Under the pieces are notes generated by a model that worked only from the letters and a program-made list of their open reading frames with translations, had not been told where the DNA came from and searched no databases. This document shows positions 55,613-64,000 of a stretch of DNA of 64,000 nt, piece by piece. The number at the start of each line of letters is the position of its first letter. Within the stretch, counting starts at the first letter, position 1. Source of the stretch: Dermanyssus gallinae (lineage: Eukaryota; Arthropoda; Arachnida; Mesostigmata; Dermanyssidae); assembly GCA_003439945.1 (NCBI GenBank), contig QVRM01000292.1:430001-494000 (forward strand). The letters run 5' to 3'. The translations under genes were made by a program, and so were the position numbers.

Positions 55613-56700
55613 ACCGCCTCTACTGCATAGGAATTAATATAGCCTATTACGTGTCCCAAATGAGATCGACACTGGCGCTGGCCCACGTGCTATGTATAAT
55701 GTATGTATATGTAGCATGCCACATATGCGGCACGAGCTTTATCCGACCGCGCGGATGCTATGTAATGCCATTTGTAGCATTTTGTTCAATATACTTGTTT
55801 ATATAGTTGCAAAGGTTTGGCTTTGGAACATGAGTCGGCGGTGCATGCCAACGCCTAGTGGAGTTGCATACATTGAACTAGAAGGTATGCCATTTTATTG
55901 TGCAAAGCAGCTCTCACTCTATGGCAGTAGTTGACGTTGGTGATGGCTACTCATTGTGCCTCTTGCCCGCGCTGTCGCCGTGGTAAACCAGTAGATAATA
56001 TCTAGAAGATAGCGTTGTAGCTAGCTCGAATCATAGTTGTCATCTATCGCCTGGGTGTTCTGGGCCGGTTCGATCCATGTCGTTAGTCGAATTTTCCTTC
56101 AGCTATGCGCGTTGAGAGAATAGATAATAAACCAGACCGCGAAGAGTCAGCGGCCATGCTGCCAGAAGGGTCGTTGGGGCAACCGTAGATATCTTAACAT
56201 GGATGGCCTTTGGTGCATTGAACATATGCCGCACAGCAATTGCAAGCCCATGGGGGACGGAGGATCATCGGAGGGTGCCTAGTAGAATTAAACACAACCT
56301 TCTTAAAAACAAATACTCTAGTAGATAACATCTGTCAGTGCGGACTACATTACAGTATCCACACAATAATCAATGGAAATAGCAGTTACTAGTGGTCGCC
56401 ACATTAACCTACTAGGTAGAAGTCTGTCACTTTTACTGTTCTACAACCTCTATACCTCTACGTGTTGCGTAAACGAATTCCGGGTTCTACTACGACTCCT
56501 AGGTATAGGATTATATGGGTAATTAAAATCATGGTTTTACGGTACGAATTGAAATACCGCATATTAAAATTAATAATTGTCTAGCACCAGGCTTTGAATT
56601 TTTGTAAGTCAAATCTTAGGTGTGTCCCGATTTAGCCAGAGTTACAAAATCATAAGTCTAAAATAAATGCTTGCCCGTACTGATCTAAATGTTAGGCTTA
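55613..56700. other. no recognisable gene
   Basis: Unrecognised DNA with short open frames only. Confidence 0.5.
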
Positions 56701-56709
56701 GTCAGGGAC

Positions 56710-57012
56710 TGTTCTACAACATATATTCCATTTGCCCTTGTACCATGGCGGGATGGTGACGCCGTCGGGTCTTTTGTAGTCGTCGAGCTTCAATCTGGGC
56801 TCCGGGGTGCTTGGTGTGCTGGTTTGTTTGAAGAGCCTTCTCTAAGATCGCGCTGATCTCCGCGTGTCTGGAACTTTCACCGGGGCCCTTAGTGTAGCTC
56901 AAAGAGTGCAGTTCGTCTTTATCTACTGTTTTTCCGCGCGCCCTACACTCGTATGGCTCGCATCTAGGAGCGCCAATCCTCAAGGCGGCCACTATGCGGA
57001 AGCAGGTGTTGC
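56710..57012 (-). pseudogene. RLE-type LINE, copy C (internal fragment)
   Basis: The minus strand begins at the (TTA)n edge with TCFRIVAALRIGAPRCEPYE, then CRARGKTVDKDELHSLSY (a knuckle with the second and last cysteines lost), SSRHAEISAILEKALQ, and after a shift RRHHPAMVQGQ, corresponding to RPDGVTIPPW-KGK. Both ends are cut: the 5' end at the TTA tract, the 3' end near 56712. Same family as A, B, D and E. Confidence 0.75.
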
Positions 57013-57028
57013 TTTATTATTGTTGTTG

Positions 57029-57086
<58 letters not shown>
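57013..57086. repeat. (TTA)n microsatellite between RLE LINE copies C and D
   Basis: About 74 bp, mainly TTA with four TTG units near 57020-57032. Imperfect TTA continues to about 57107. Confidence 0.96.
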
Positions 57087-57111
57087 GTTTATTATTAGTA
57101 TTATTTAAATG

Positions 57112-57137
57112 TTACAATTGTGAGGTGTGAACGTGTA
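57112..57137 (-). promoter_or_regulatory. conserved 3'-UTR motif of the RLE LINE family (copy D)
   Basis: TTACAATTGTGAGGTGTGAA on the plus strand, followed by CGTGTA. Same block as in copies A, B and E. Confidence 0.55.
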
Positions 57138-57199
57138 CTCCTTGTCTTCTCCTAGCTCTTAAATATTATTCCATGGAACCGACAATACAGCCGGCGTTT

Positions 57200-57672
57200 T
57201 CTCAACACACTGCAAGCGACAGCAGTTGCCGTAGAAACTCGCCTTCACGCCGATCCCTGAGATCTGTAATCCGTTGGCCCAGCTCACTGATGAATCTCTT
57301 GGTTTTCTTGCTTACCGGACCCATTGTTTCCATAGATATTGGCACTACGATGTTACTTGTCTCCAGTTCTTGGTACCTGCGTTTTTTCCCATTATCTGCG
57401 CGCTCGGCAACCCATCCCGCTTCTAGTGAACTGTGGCGTATATATGAGGGAGCCACTGTACAGGACACTGTAGCATCCCATACCAAGCATCTGCCGTTAG
57501 CCCATAGCGGGATTGTTACACCGTCAGGTCTTTTGTCGTCATGAAGTCCTAATCTGGGCTCGAGCGTGCTTGGTATACCAGCTCTGCGTAAGGCTCTTCT
57601 TATAATTGCATTGTTCAGCGTGTCTAGCAACTCTACTATGGCTTTTGATGCAGCTAAGAGGGTGAAGTCCAT
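57200..57672 (-). pseudogene. RLE endonuclease domain of RLE LINE copy D
   Basis: After the frameshift: LNNAIIRRALRRAGIPSTLE, KRPDGVTIPLW, CLVWDATVSCTVAPSY, KKRRYQELE, ISMETMGPVSKKTKRF, and GEFLRQLLSLAVC to a stop, shorter than A and B by the RGNAAS... tail. PD and WD of the nuclease core are kept. Confidence 0.75.
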
Positions 57673-58993
57673 CCTCAGTTACTGTAGTACCACATGAGCG
57701 GCAACTGTAGGGGTTGCAAACCGGGGCTCCTATTCGAAAAGCTGTTACCATGCAGAATGAGGTGTTGTCCAGCATGGTACCCAGCTGCGGGGAAGGGAGA
57801 CACTTTTGAAAGCCTCCACTAAATGTGTCCCGTGCTGCCAGAAACACAGCTTTTTCCACTGGAGATTGGAGGCTGTCTAACCGTTCTCTAGCTGCAGCGC
57901 TGCATCTGTAGTAGTTCAATGTATGCTGTGTGGGACGTTCTTGGCCTGGTCCAATTGCTTGTCTAGCTATTAGCTCTGCAGCGTCTTTGGCTCTTGTGAT
58001 TCCTTGGCGGATGTCTGGTGCGACCAACGTTTTTGCGAGTTTACCAAATTCCAATAGAGACGCGGCATAGCACATGGGAGCTAGCTCCGCCGCTGATCTA
58101 ATACCAAGTCCTCCTTCGGCAATTGGAAGCGTTGCTCTTTTCCAAGTGTCATCATGCAGGTCGACGTTTAATACTTCACCTAAAATGTTTCTCGCGGTAT
58201 CGTCGTAAGCTTGAAGATCTTCGTGACATTTAATAGCTGGTGAAGTGCGCAGAGTATAGTTAAGCTTTGGCGAGCCCAAGCTGTATCTCCAGATACACAG
58301 AGCTGCTTGCGAATGCATCGCCGTTAAGCGAAAGCGAATTTGCTTCAGTCCAGTGCACTTTTCTTTAAGGGTCTTTGAAATCAATCGTAAGCTTATAGAA
58401 GCTCCCAGAAGCTCCAGCTCGTCTAAGTCAACGCGCCTAGATTCTGACAAGACATTCAAAACCGCCCTAAAAATTTCATCCTGTTCTTGGGCATTACCTC
58501 CAAATGTAATGACTTCACACTTAGAGGCATTGAGGCTAAGGCCTCCCTCTTCTACAAAATTCAGCACGTTGATGATATCACACACAACCAGATCAAGTGG
58601 GCCTCCAATCGTTGCGTCATCTAGGTACCAAACGTTAAGAGGGCTCTTCATGCGTGCCACTAAACTGGATACCCCGAGGCTGAATAAAGCAGGTCCAAGC
58701 GGATCGCCTTGTTGCACTCCACTAGCTGACAATAGTAGTGCTTTTTCATCCCAGGACAGCAGAGTCGGTTCCTTGTAGCTTTGCCAAGCTCGCGGCAGAA
58801 GTTGCGGCACTTTGAGTCTTACCTCATCAAGCACTACTTCGCGTCGTATAGTATTGAAGGCGTTACGAAAATTCAATTTAACTAGGACCCGTACTGGACC
58901 TTCTGCTTCAACAAATGCTCGTACGGCGTGAACTGCCGCTTCTGCACCGCCTTTCACTGCAACGCCTATCTGACTTGGTAAAATTGCTGTCAC
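57539..58993 (-). pseudogene. RT domain and zinc knuckle of RLE LINE copy D
   Basis: 484 open codons: TAILPSQIGVAVKGGAEAA (before motif A), VLVKLNFRNAFNTIRR (motif A, where the catalytic D of KLDF is N), VQQGDPLGPALFS (motif B), VWYLDDATIGG (motif C intact), LELLGASI, WRYSLGSPKLNYTLR, LPIAEGGLGIRSAAELA, GTMLDNTSFCMV, and the knuckle CRSCGTTVTEDGLHPLSC. The true frame is lost after RHAE. The motif A change alone would abolish RT activity. Confidence 0.8.
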
Positions 58994-59045
58994 AATTGTA
59001 GTTCTGGTAATGGCAATGGCTACTTTAGCGACAAGCCTCCTGAAT

Positions 59046-59064
59046 TATTTTTATTATTATTAAT
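59046..59064. repeat. short (TTA)n between RLE LINE copies D and E
   Basis: TTATTTTTATTATTATTAA, a decayed TTA run exactly at the junction of copies D and E. Confidence 0.8.
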
Positions 59065-59070
59065 AACAAT

Positions 59071-59094
59071 GTTACAGTTGTGAGGTCTGAACGT
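59071..59094 (-). promoter_or_regulatory. conserved 3'-UTR motif of the RLE LINE family (copy E)
   Basis: GTTACAGTTGTGAGGTCTGA on the plus strand, next to the copy D/E TTA run. Confidence 0.55.
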
Positions 59095-59122
59095 ATTATT
59101 GCAGATTCTTTAAATAATTACT

Positions 59123-59797
59123 TCACTCCATGGCGTCTAAAATAGATGTCGCGTTCACTCTGCAAACGACCAAGGACAACGCTTGCCTCAAGAATTGACC
59201 CTCTCTTCGGTCGTTTGTGACCTCCTGAACTCGCTCACTTAAATCTTTGGGAAATGCTTCGGTTCCCTTGCTGATGGGTCCTAGTGTCTCCATGGCAATA
59301 GGCACAAAAATGTATCTTGTTTCCAGTCTAGCGTATTTAACCCGTTTTCTGGCATTCGCGTGCTTTGCTACCCACCCCGGCTTAACTGAGCTGTGGTGTA
59401 AATAGGAAGCCGCGGTTGTGCGCGAAACTGTTGCATCCCAAGCTAGGGACTTTCCATGTGACCATAATGCAATAGTCACCCCATCAGGTCTTTCTTCGCC
59501 AGCGGACACTAAACCTCTCGGTTCAAGTGTAGATGGTATACAGGCTTTCCTAAGGGACCTTATAATCACACTGTTTAGTTCAGCATGTCTGGACGATCTA
59601 CCGGCGCTCTTCGGGCAACTCAGTGGGTGTAGGCCACGTGAATCTACCATCTCTCCACACAGTTTGCACTGAAACGGCTCGCAGACGCGAGCGCCGACTC
59701 TAAGTGCTGACATTATGCGGAAAGAGTTAAATTCCAGCATGATGCCGAACTGAGTTAAGGCTTTAAGCCAACCCCCACTGAAGTTATCTTGTGTCAC
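59123..59797 (-). pseudogene. zinc knuckle and RLE endonuclease of RLE LINE copy E
   Basis: 225 open codons with the CX2CX9HX3C knuckle, RPDGVT, WDATV and K..KY regions intact, and the family C-terminus mutated (RVNATSILDAME). The upstream part is frameshifted near 59800-59945. Confidence 0.75.
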
Positions 59798-60495
59798 TAA
59801 GAATACGGCGCGGTCTCTCCGGAAACAAGCTCCTCTAAGATCTCTCAGCTCTTTTTCTTTGCTTTTAGGTTATATTGGTTGGGATATTCTTCTAAAGGGC
59901 CCGGGTCTAGCATGGTTCTAATAGTGTCCCGTGCTTTACTGGTTTCATATCTTATTTTGACAGACAGGAGCTAGGCCAGTGGCACTCCTTATTCCCAGAC
60001 CACCTTCACGTATCTGAAAACTTGCTCTTTGCCAGGTGTTCTCTTCTAAATTTACGTTTATGGCTTTACTAAGTATGTCTCTGCTGATGTCATCATACGC
60101 GGTTAATTCTTCAGGGCACACCAAAGCAGGACATGTACGCAGTATGTAGTTAAATATTGAAGACCCCAGGCTATATCTCCAAATGCACAGCGCAGCCTGA
60201 GGATGCAAGCGTGTCAGTCGTGGACGAATTTTGGTAAGGTCTTCATAAAGAGTGTTCGCGAATTTCCGTCTTGCTTTACGGGGCCCCCAAAACTTCTAAG
60301 TTGTTTAGCTCTACACGCGTGGCACCAGGAAGTATTTCTGTGATCTCCTGAATTGCTTCCTCTCTCTCCTGAAGCGAGTAATCTCACACTTTGAAGCAGT
60401 AATCTCATACTTTGAAGCATTCAGTGTCAGTCCCCCGTCTTCTTCAAACTGCAGCACTCTTCTTAAATCTGTCGCGATGATACTCGCAGGGATTG

Positions 60496-60513
60496 TTATT
60501 ATTATTATTATTA
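60496..60513. repeat. (TTA)6 at the 5' boundary of RLE LINE copy E
   Basis: Six TTA units where copy E homology begins; unrelated DNA lies beyond. Confidence 0.88.
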
Positions 60514-60690
60514 GAGATGCACAAACGGAGTCTATACACGCATCTTCTTGAGAACCACGTTGAAATGGCGTTCGGTTTCAGGTCATCTGGCGTTGGGGAA
60601 AAGGATGCACTTAAACTGATAAAAGAGCTTGGGAAGAAGCTTTTTAAGGGCACAGCGAAGCCAAGTGTCACATACCACCACTGACGAATG
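60514..60690 (+). other. unrecognised open frame, possibly an element fragment
   Basis: A plus-strand frame starting at the (TTA)6 tract reads VEMAFGFRSSGVGEKDALKL and IKELGKKLFKGTAKPS to a stop at 60682-60684. The IKELGKKL part slightly resembles the FFKELGKRLNAVT C-terminal piece of RLE LINEs. Too short and divergent to assign. Confidence 0.3.
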
Positions 60691-61189
60691 AACACGCATC
60701 AAGCGGAGTGACGATACGTAAACGTTTTACCAAAACAGTTTAAGAGTGGGTCTCACACGTGTAACACGCTTTTTACAGCTTGCTCAAACATAGACATCGT
60801 TTTCTTCTTTAGGCCGCGTGGTGTCCCTCTCGCGGGCAAGACACGGTCTTAAAGTAGGGCAGCTCTGGTTTGATACAGAGAACGCTCCAACAAACGCGAT
60901 TCTAAGCGTCCTACTTCGTATCAGACCGCTCCAACAAGCGGTCGGACCAATTAATATTGAGACATTCACAACCCCAAGATCGACCGCCTATCATTGAAAG
61001 CACAAAGGGGCAACGCCAATATAATATTAAGTGGACACCGCCACTCAGTCAGTATTTATATAGGCAATCTTGAAAATATTATTTAATAAATATATTAGTA
61101 TAGGTAAAATATTCTATTCCTGTTTCTCCCTGTTGTCGTAGTTGGATCGGGTGATTTAAAGTGTGCTGTTCAACATTTTACCTGCGTCC
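60691..61189. other. no recognisable gene
   Basis: AT-rich; nothing identified. Confidence 0.5.
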
Positions 61190-62030
61190 CGCGTGCGTTT
61201 AGCTTTGCTGGGGAGTAGACTTGCTTTTAAACAGCATGCGCTTAAAATCAACGTAAAAATGAAAAATATTAAACACGACCAAACTCCACCGCATCGAACG
61301 GCGAAAAATGTTTAATATTATTTTAAATATTAAAAAAACTAGTTTTAAACACAATCATACATCTCGTCCCTCGTATTTTAAAGTGCTTCGACAGTACGAG
61401 TGAAAGTCGATCAGACTGAGAGGTCATAGTCATATGCTATTTTGAAATCTATTGCTGCGTGGGTGATTTAACTATTACTAAACACATATTTCAATGTCGC
61501 AGGACGTCTCAAATATATTTTCTGTTGTTCTTTCTAGCAAAAGCCGCTTTGTTCAGTCCGTATTCAAAGTTGTTGCGTACCTGTTTCACAGACTACTTAA
61601 AATATTTAGCGTTAGTAATTTTCTTTGGTGCGCTGTTTAGTACGACACCTCAATCATGATTTCATTCTGGAACCCCATTGCAAACTAGGCAAATTCAAAA
61701 ACTGCGGTTACCTGATTTATCCCTGCTACTGCACATTTTAGATGTTTGTACACAATTAAAACTAGCTTTGCTGGAAAAGAGACTTCTTTTAAACGACGTG
61801 CATTTGAAATCAACGTCGCTGCAGAGGCAACACATCGTCCCCGCTTCGGTGAATGTTCCAGGACACAGCTGCACGATTAGAACAGCCTTAGAAGTGTGCT
61901 CTAATGACGCTAAGCTGAGCATTAAAAAAATAAGATTTAATTTTGGCTACAAGCCCACAGAATTTCTTATATACTCAGCTGTATCGGGTTTGTGTTTGCC
62001 TAATCTTATGCTTACAGCATAAGACAAGGC
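61190..62030 (+). other. unrecognised repeated coding-like sequence
   Basis: Two blocks, 61201-61254 and 61766-61820, share TAGCTTTGCTGG...AGACTT and AAATCAACGT (about 75% by eye), and both can encode an LALL..RL peptide. The second lies in a 114-codon frame (61678-62022) that ends LIYSAVSGLCLPNLMLTA. A 66-codon hydrophobic frame (61459-61659) lies between. I do not recognise a family; a decayed duplicated gene or element is possible. Confidence 0.3.
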
Positions 62031-62074
62031 GCATATTTCTCGATGTCACACGAAACGTATATCAATGTATGTCG

Positions 62075-62077
<3 letters not shown>

Positions 62078-62106
<29 letters not shown>
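62078..62106. repeat. (TTA)n microsatellite
   Basis: About 29 bp of TTA. No RLE LINE homology seen beside it. Confidence 0.95.
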
Positions 62107-62689
62107 GAATCAGCCGTTCCCCGTGAAGTTGTGCTTCTACCAGTCCTGACTTTTCACGGTGACATCTCAACAACACATATACGTACATATATGTACACCT
62201 GTGATGTGGATGACTTCGTATTGTACTAATGGTCTTTAAATTGCTGTAATTTCACGCATTTCTCATTTGTCGTGGAGCTGCGAGAATGTTTTTTTTTTCG
62301 TTCTTGTATGCACGCACGACCCGAAATGGTAAACGCCCGGGTTTCAAAAACTAGAATAAAAGGGCGAATAAAAAAACCATGAACAGGAGGGAAACTTCCT
62401 GGACGCCCAGCGAGAAAGAATCTCACACGTCTGCAGGGACGGCACTAAATGGGACTCGCTGAAGGGTGCAGTGAAGGGCCATCGTAGCCGGCCTCCTAAC
62501 GAGAAGATGACCTCTGCCACGAAGTGCCGCTGAGGATATTGCCTCTCGTGCGATCTCTACTGATAACGCGGACCGCTGCCTGCACTGTTGTCTCGAGAGA
62601 CAGGAGAGCATGAATTGCAAAGAGCAAGCCCCCGAAACTACTAAAGCAGTCCCATTCCCCACCTCTGTTTATCTCTCTTTCGCTCTCTC

Positions 62690-62693
<4 letters not shown>
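62107..62693. other. no recognisable gene
   Basis: Nothing identified; a CT-rich stretch near 62665-62690. Confidence 0.45.

Positions 62694-62730
<37 letters not shown>
62694..62730. repeat. (TA)n microsatellite
   Basis: About 37 bp of TA. Confidence 0.95.
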
Positions 62731-62732
<2 letters not shown>

Positions 62733-63012
62733 TGTTAAATGCGCCTTTTTTGTGCTCGTGAAGTTTTAGTATTGCCTCATAGTAAATATTCGATGATGCG
62801 TTTGGTGTTTACGCAATTAATGTCATGTTCTCTTATAGCCAAAAAGTAGTTCTCGAACCTGCCAAAGATTAGGCTAAACATGTTTGCCTTATCAAATATT
62901 TAAATTCGACATACGTGGCATACCACCATATTTTTTTCCTGCTCGTGTGTAGTAATAGAGTAGTAGGAAGGAAAAGTCTGCACATTTATACGTGATATAT
63001 ATATAGTTGTTG

Positions 63013-63015
<3 letters not shown>
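62731..63015. other. no recognisable gene
   Basis: Short AT-rich spacer. Confidence 0.5.

Positions 63016-63070
<55 letters not shown>
63016..63070. repeat. (TA)n microsatellite
   Basis: About 55 bp of TA. Confidence 0.96.
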
Positions 63071-63073
<3 letters not shown>

Positions 63074-63219
63074 TTCATAATACAATATTGTTTTGTGCAA
63101 TATTTAATATTTTACATGTGCGAAGTGCTGATTGCGCGTAATCCAACTATCTCCTTTGAAACTCAAGGCTTTCGATGCTATGCAACTATGCTTAAATCTT
63201 GACAGGTTTGTAAATTTAA

Positions 63220-63221
<2 letters not shown>

Positions 63222-63258
<37 letters not shown>

Positions 63259-63325
63259 AATATAATAATAATATATTAATTATTATTATATTATATTATT
63301 ATAATAATATTATAATATATATAAT
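63222..63325. repeat. AT-only tract, (TA)n passing into ATT/AAT palindromes
   Basis: A TA run to 63252 is followed by about 70 bp of only A and T with mirror-like TAATAATAT / ATATTATTA pieces able to fold back. Confidence 0.9.
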
Positions 63326-63689
63326 TTTTTTAATAAGAGTACTGAGAAGTATCATTCAATATACTGCGTTTCAACGTGTTTAACCCATATTGTCGTCAGA
63401 GCGTCAACAGGGACTTTGATTATGATAGAGCGCACTTCATCCCACTAATAGCGGACTTTTTTTTACTTTATCTCTACGATGGGGCTTCGGCTCACCCAGA
63501 TGTTGGCTTTTTTGTGTGGCTAAATCTCTATACTTCAATGTTCGATATCATTTCGTATCTTACTCTTGTTTCTCTCATGAATAACACATTTTTGTGCAAC
63601 TATGGGTTGGCTGTTTTACCCTATCTACGCAGCGTTACTTTTCAGATTAGCTTGAAACTATACGATACTCTAAATATACAAAACGTTCA
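63326..63689. other. no recognisable gene
   Basis: Nothing identified. Confidence 0.45.
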
Positions 63690-63895
63690 TTCAGCTTCAG
63701 GAGGACAAACTGGCCGACATAACCCTGATATCTTCATAACACCTGCAATGACTGACGACGCGTGGAAAGGGCCCGACCGACCGAATCGCTATGTGGTAGT
63801 GCGTTTTCCGGTACACGGCTACCACCACCACTTATGCAGTGCAGAAAGCTTCCACGACCCCGGCCTTGACTGCAGAAGACTTGACTATGGTGAGC
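63690..63895 (+). pseudogene. LINE pol C-terminal relic, sibling of 27590-28140
   Basis: The plus-strand frame reads TPAMTDDAWKGPDRPNRYVV then VHGYHHHLCSAESFHDPGLD. This parallels TTWRAAGYKNRH and AHGFHHVLCSTQEFHNP of the relic at 27590-28140. About 65 codons; ends undefined. Confidence 0.45.
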
Positions 63896-63947
63896 TTCTG
63901 ACGCCGAGCCAAATCCTTGTACTTAGGTATTATCGACACCAAATAGG

Positions 63948-63949
<2 letters not shown>

Positions 63950-64000
<51 letters not shown>
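63950..64000. repeat. (TA)n microsatellite, reaching the window end
   Basis: At least 51 bp of TA, continuing past the right edge. Confidence 0.97.

Larger units (their letters stand above)
57095..59040 (-). mobile_element. RLE-type non-LTR retrotransposon, copy D (5'-truncated)
   Basis: The longest minus-strand copy. It starts upstream of RT motif A and runs to the stop and 3' UTR (family motif at 57112-57137). (TTA)n bounds its 3' end and a short TTA stretch (59046-59064) its 5' side, where copy E's 3' end begins. One frameshift near 57600-57670 separates the RT frame from the endonuclease frame. Confidence 0.85.
59070..60495 (-). mobile_element. RLE-type non-LTR retrotransposon, copy E (decayed)
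   Basis: Minus strand with three main frame fragments. 60420-60214 encodes the region after the YLDD block (partly out of frame; the LTLNASK-like FEEDGGLTLNASKYE lies at 60410-60450). 60208-59945 has HPQAALCIWRYSLGS and SFQIREGGLGIRSATGLAPV. 59797-59123 has GGWLKALTQFGIMLE, knuckle CKLCGEMVDSRGLHPLSC, ERPDGVTIALW, LAWDATVSRTT and the C-terminus ALSLVVCRVNATS. The 3'-UTR motif is at 59071-59094. Bounded by TTA runs at both ends. Confidence 0.8.

Noticed and set aside
61678..62022. Endogenous viral gene
   Set aside because: The frame looks coding-like, but I could not match it to any viral family from motifs, so the claim would be a guess.

Overview
This window looks like intergenic or heterochromatic DNA from an arthropod nuclear genome, most likely a chelicerate (tick-like). 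The evidence is the content: R1-clade and RLE-bearing (R2/R4 superfamily) LINEs, other APE-type LINEs, a Bel/Pao LTR element, several mariner relics and a tRNA-derived SINE, all set in AT-rich DNA full of long (TA)n and (TTA)n tracts. I found no convincing host protein gene, rRNA or genuine tRNA gene. The species is an inference from the mobile-element repertoire only.

Layout. 1-272: start of a mariner transposase with its terminal inverted repeat, running off the left edge. 273-6200: mostly unrecognised, with small duplications and an R1-like 3' fragment. 6576-6791: an intact tRNA-derived SINE with an 18-bp target-site duplication (TSD). 6817-10535: two RLE-type LINE copies head to tail on the minus strand, each bounded by (TTA)n. 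11.0-15.4 kb: decayed LINE fragments. 16.8-17.8 kb: ORF1 and the start of ORF2 of one APE-type LINE. 17.9-21.4 kb: a second element with a CCHC-type ORF1 whose stop overlaps the ATG of a long RLE-bearing ORF2 (UAAUG). 21.5-28.5 kb: mariner relics, long (TA)n tracts, a foldback repeat and LINE 3' relics. 29.6 kb: second SINE. 32-34.8 kb: an R1-like relic interrupted by a third SINE. 36.1-36.9 kb: another mariner relic. 41.3-42.4 kb: RLE LINE relic. 45.05-49.85 kb: an APE-type LINE split by a Bel/Pao element with 5-bp TSD ACACC. 52.4-55.6 kb: a young, 5'-truncated R1-clade LINE with a 13-bp TSD and a poly(A) tail. 56.7-60.5 kb: a second minus-strand array of RLE-type LINEs separated by (TTA)n. 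60.5-64 kb: unrecognised DNA, TA tracts and one LINE relic.

How the parts relate. The elements form layers: old decayed mariner and LINE relics, SINE and LTR insertions into LINEs, and a recent R1-clade insertion. Most worth following up: (i) RLE-type LINEs that repeatedly abut (TTA)n, sit head to tail and share a 3'-UTR motif, which fits insertion targeted to TAA microsatellites; (ii) a possible two-ORF RLE LINE with stop-start coupling whose ORF2 has lost the RT catalytic core in frame; (iii) a compact Bel/Pao derivative with gag and pol-end fused in one frame and mosaic LTRs.
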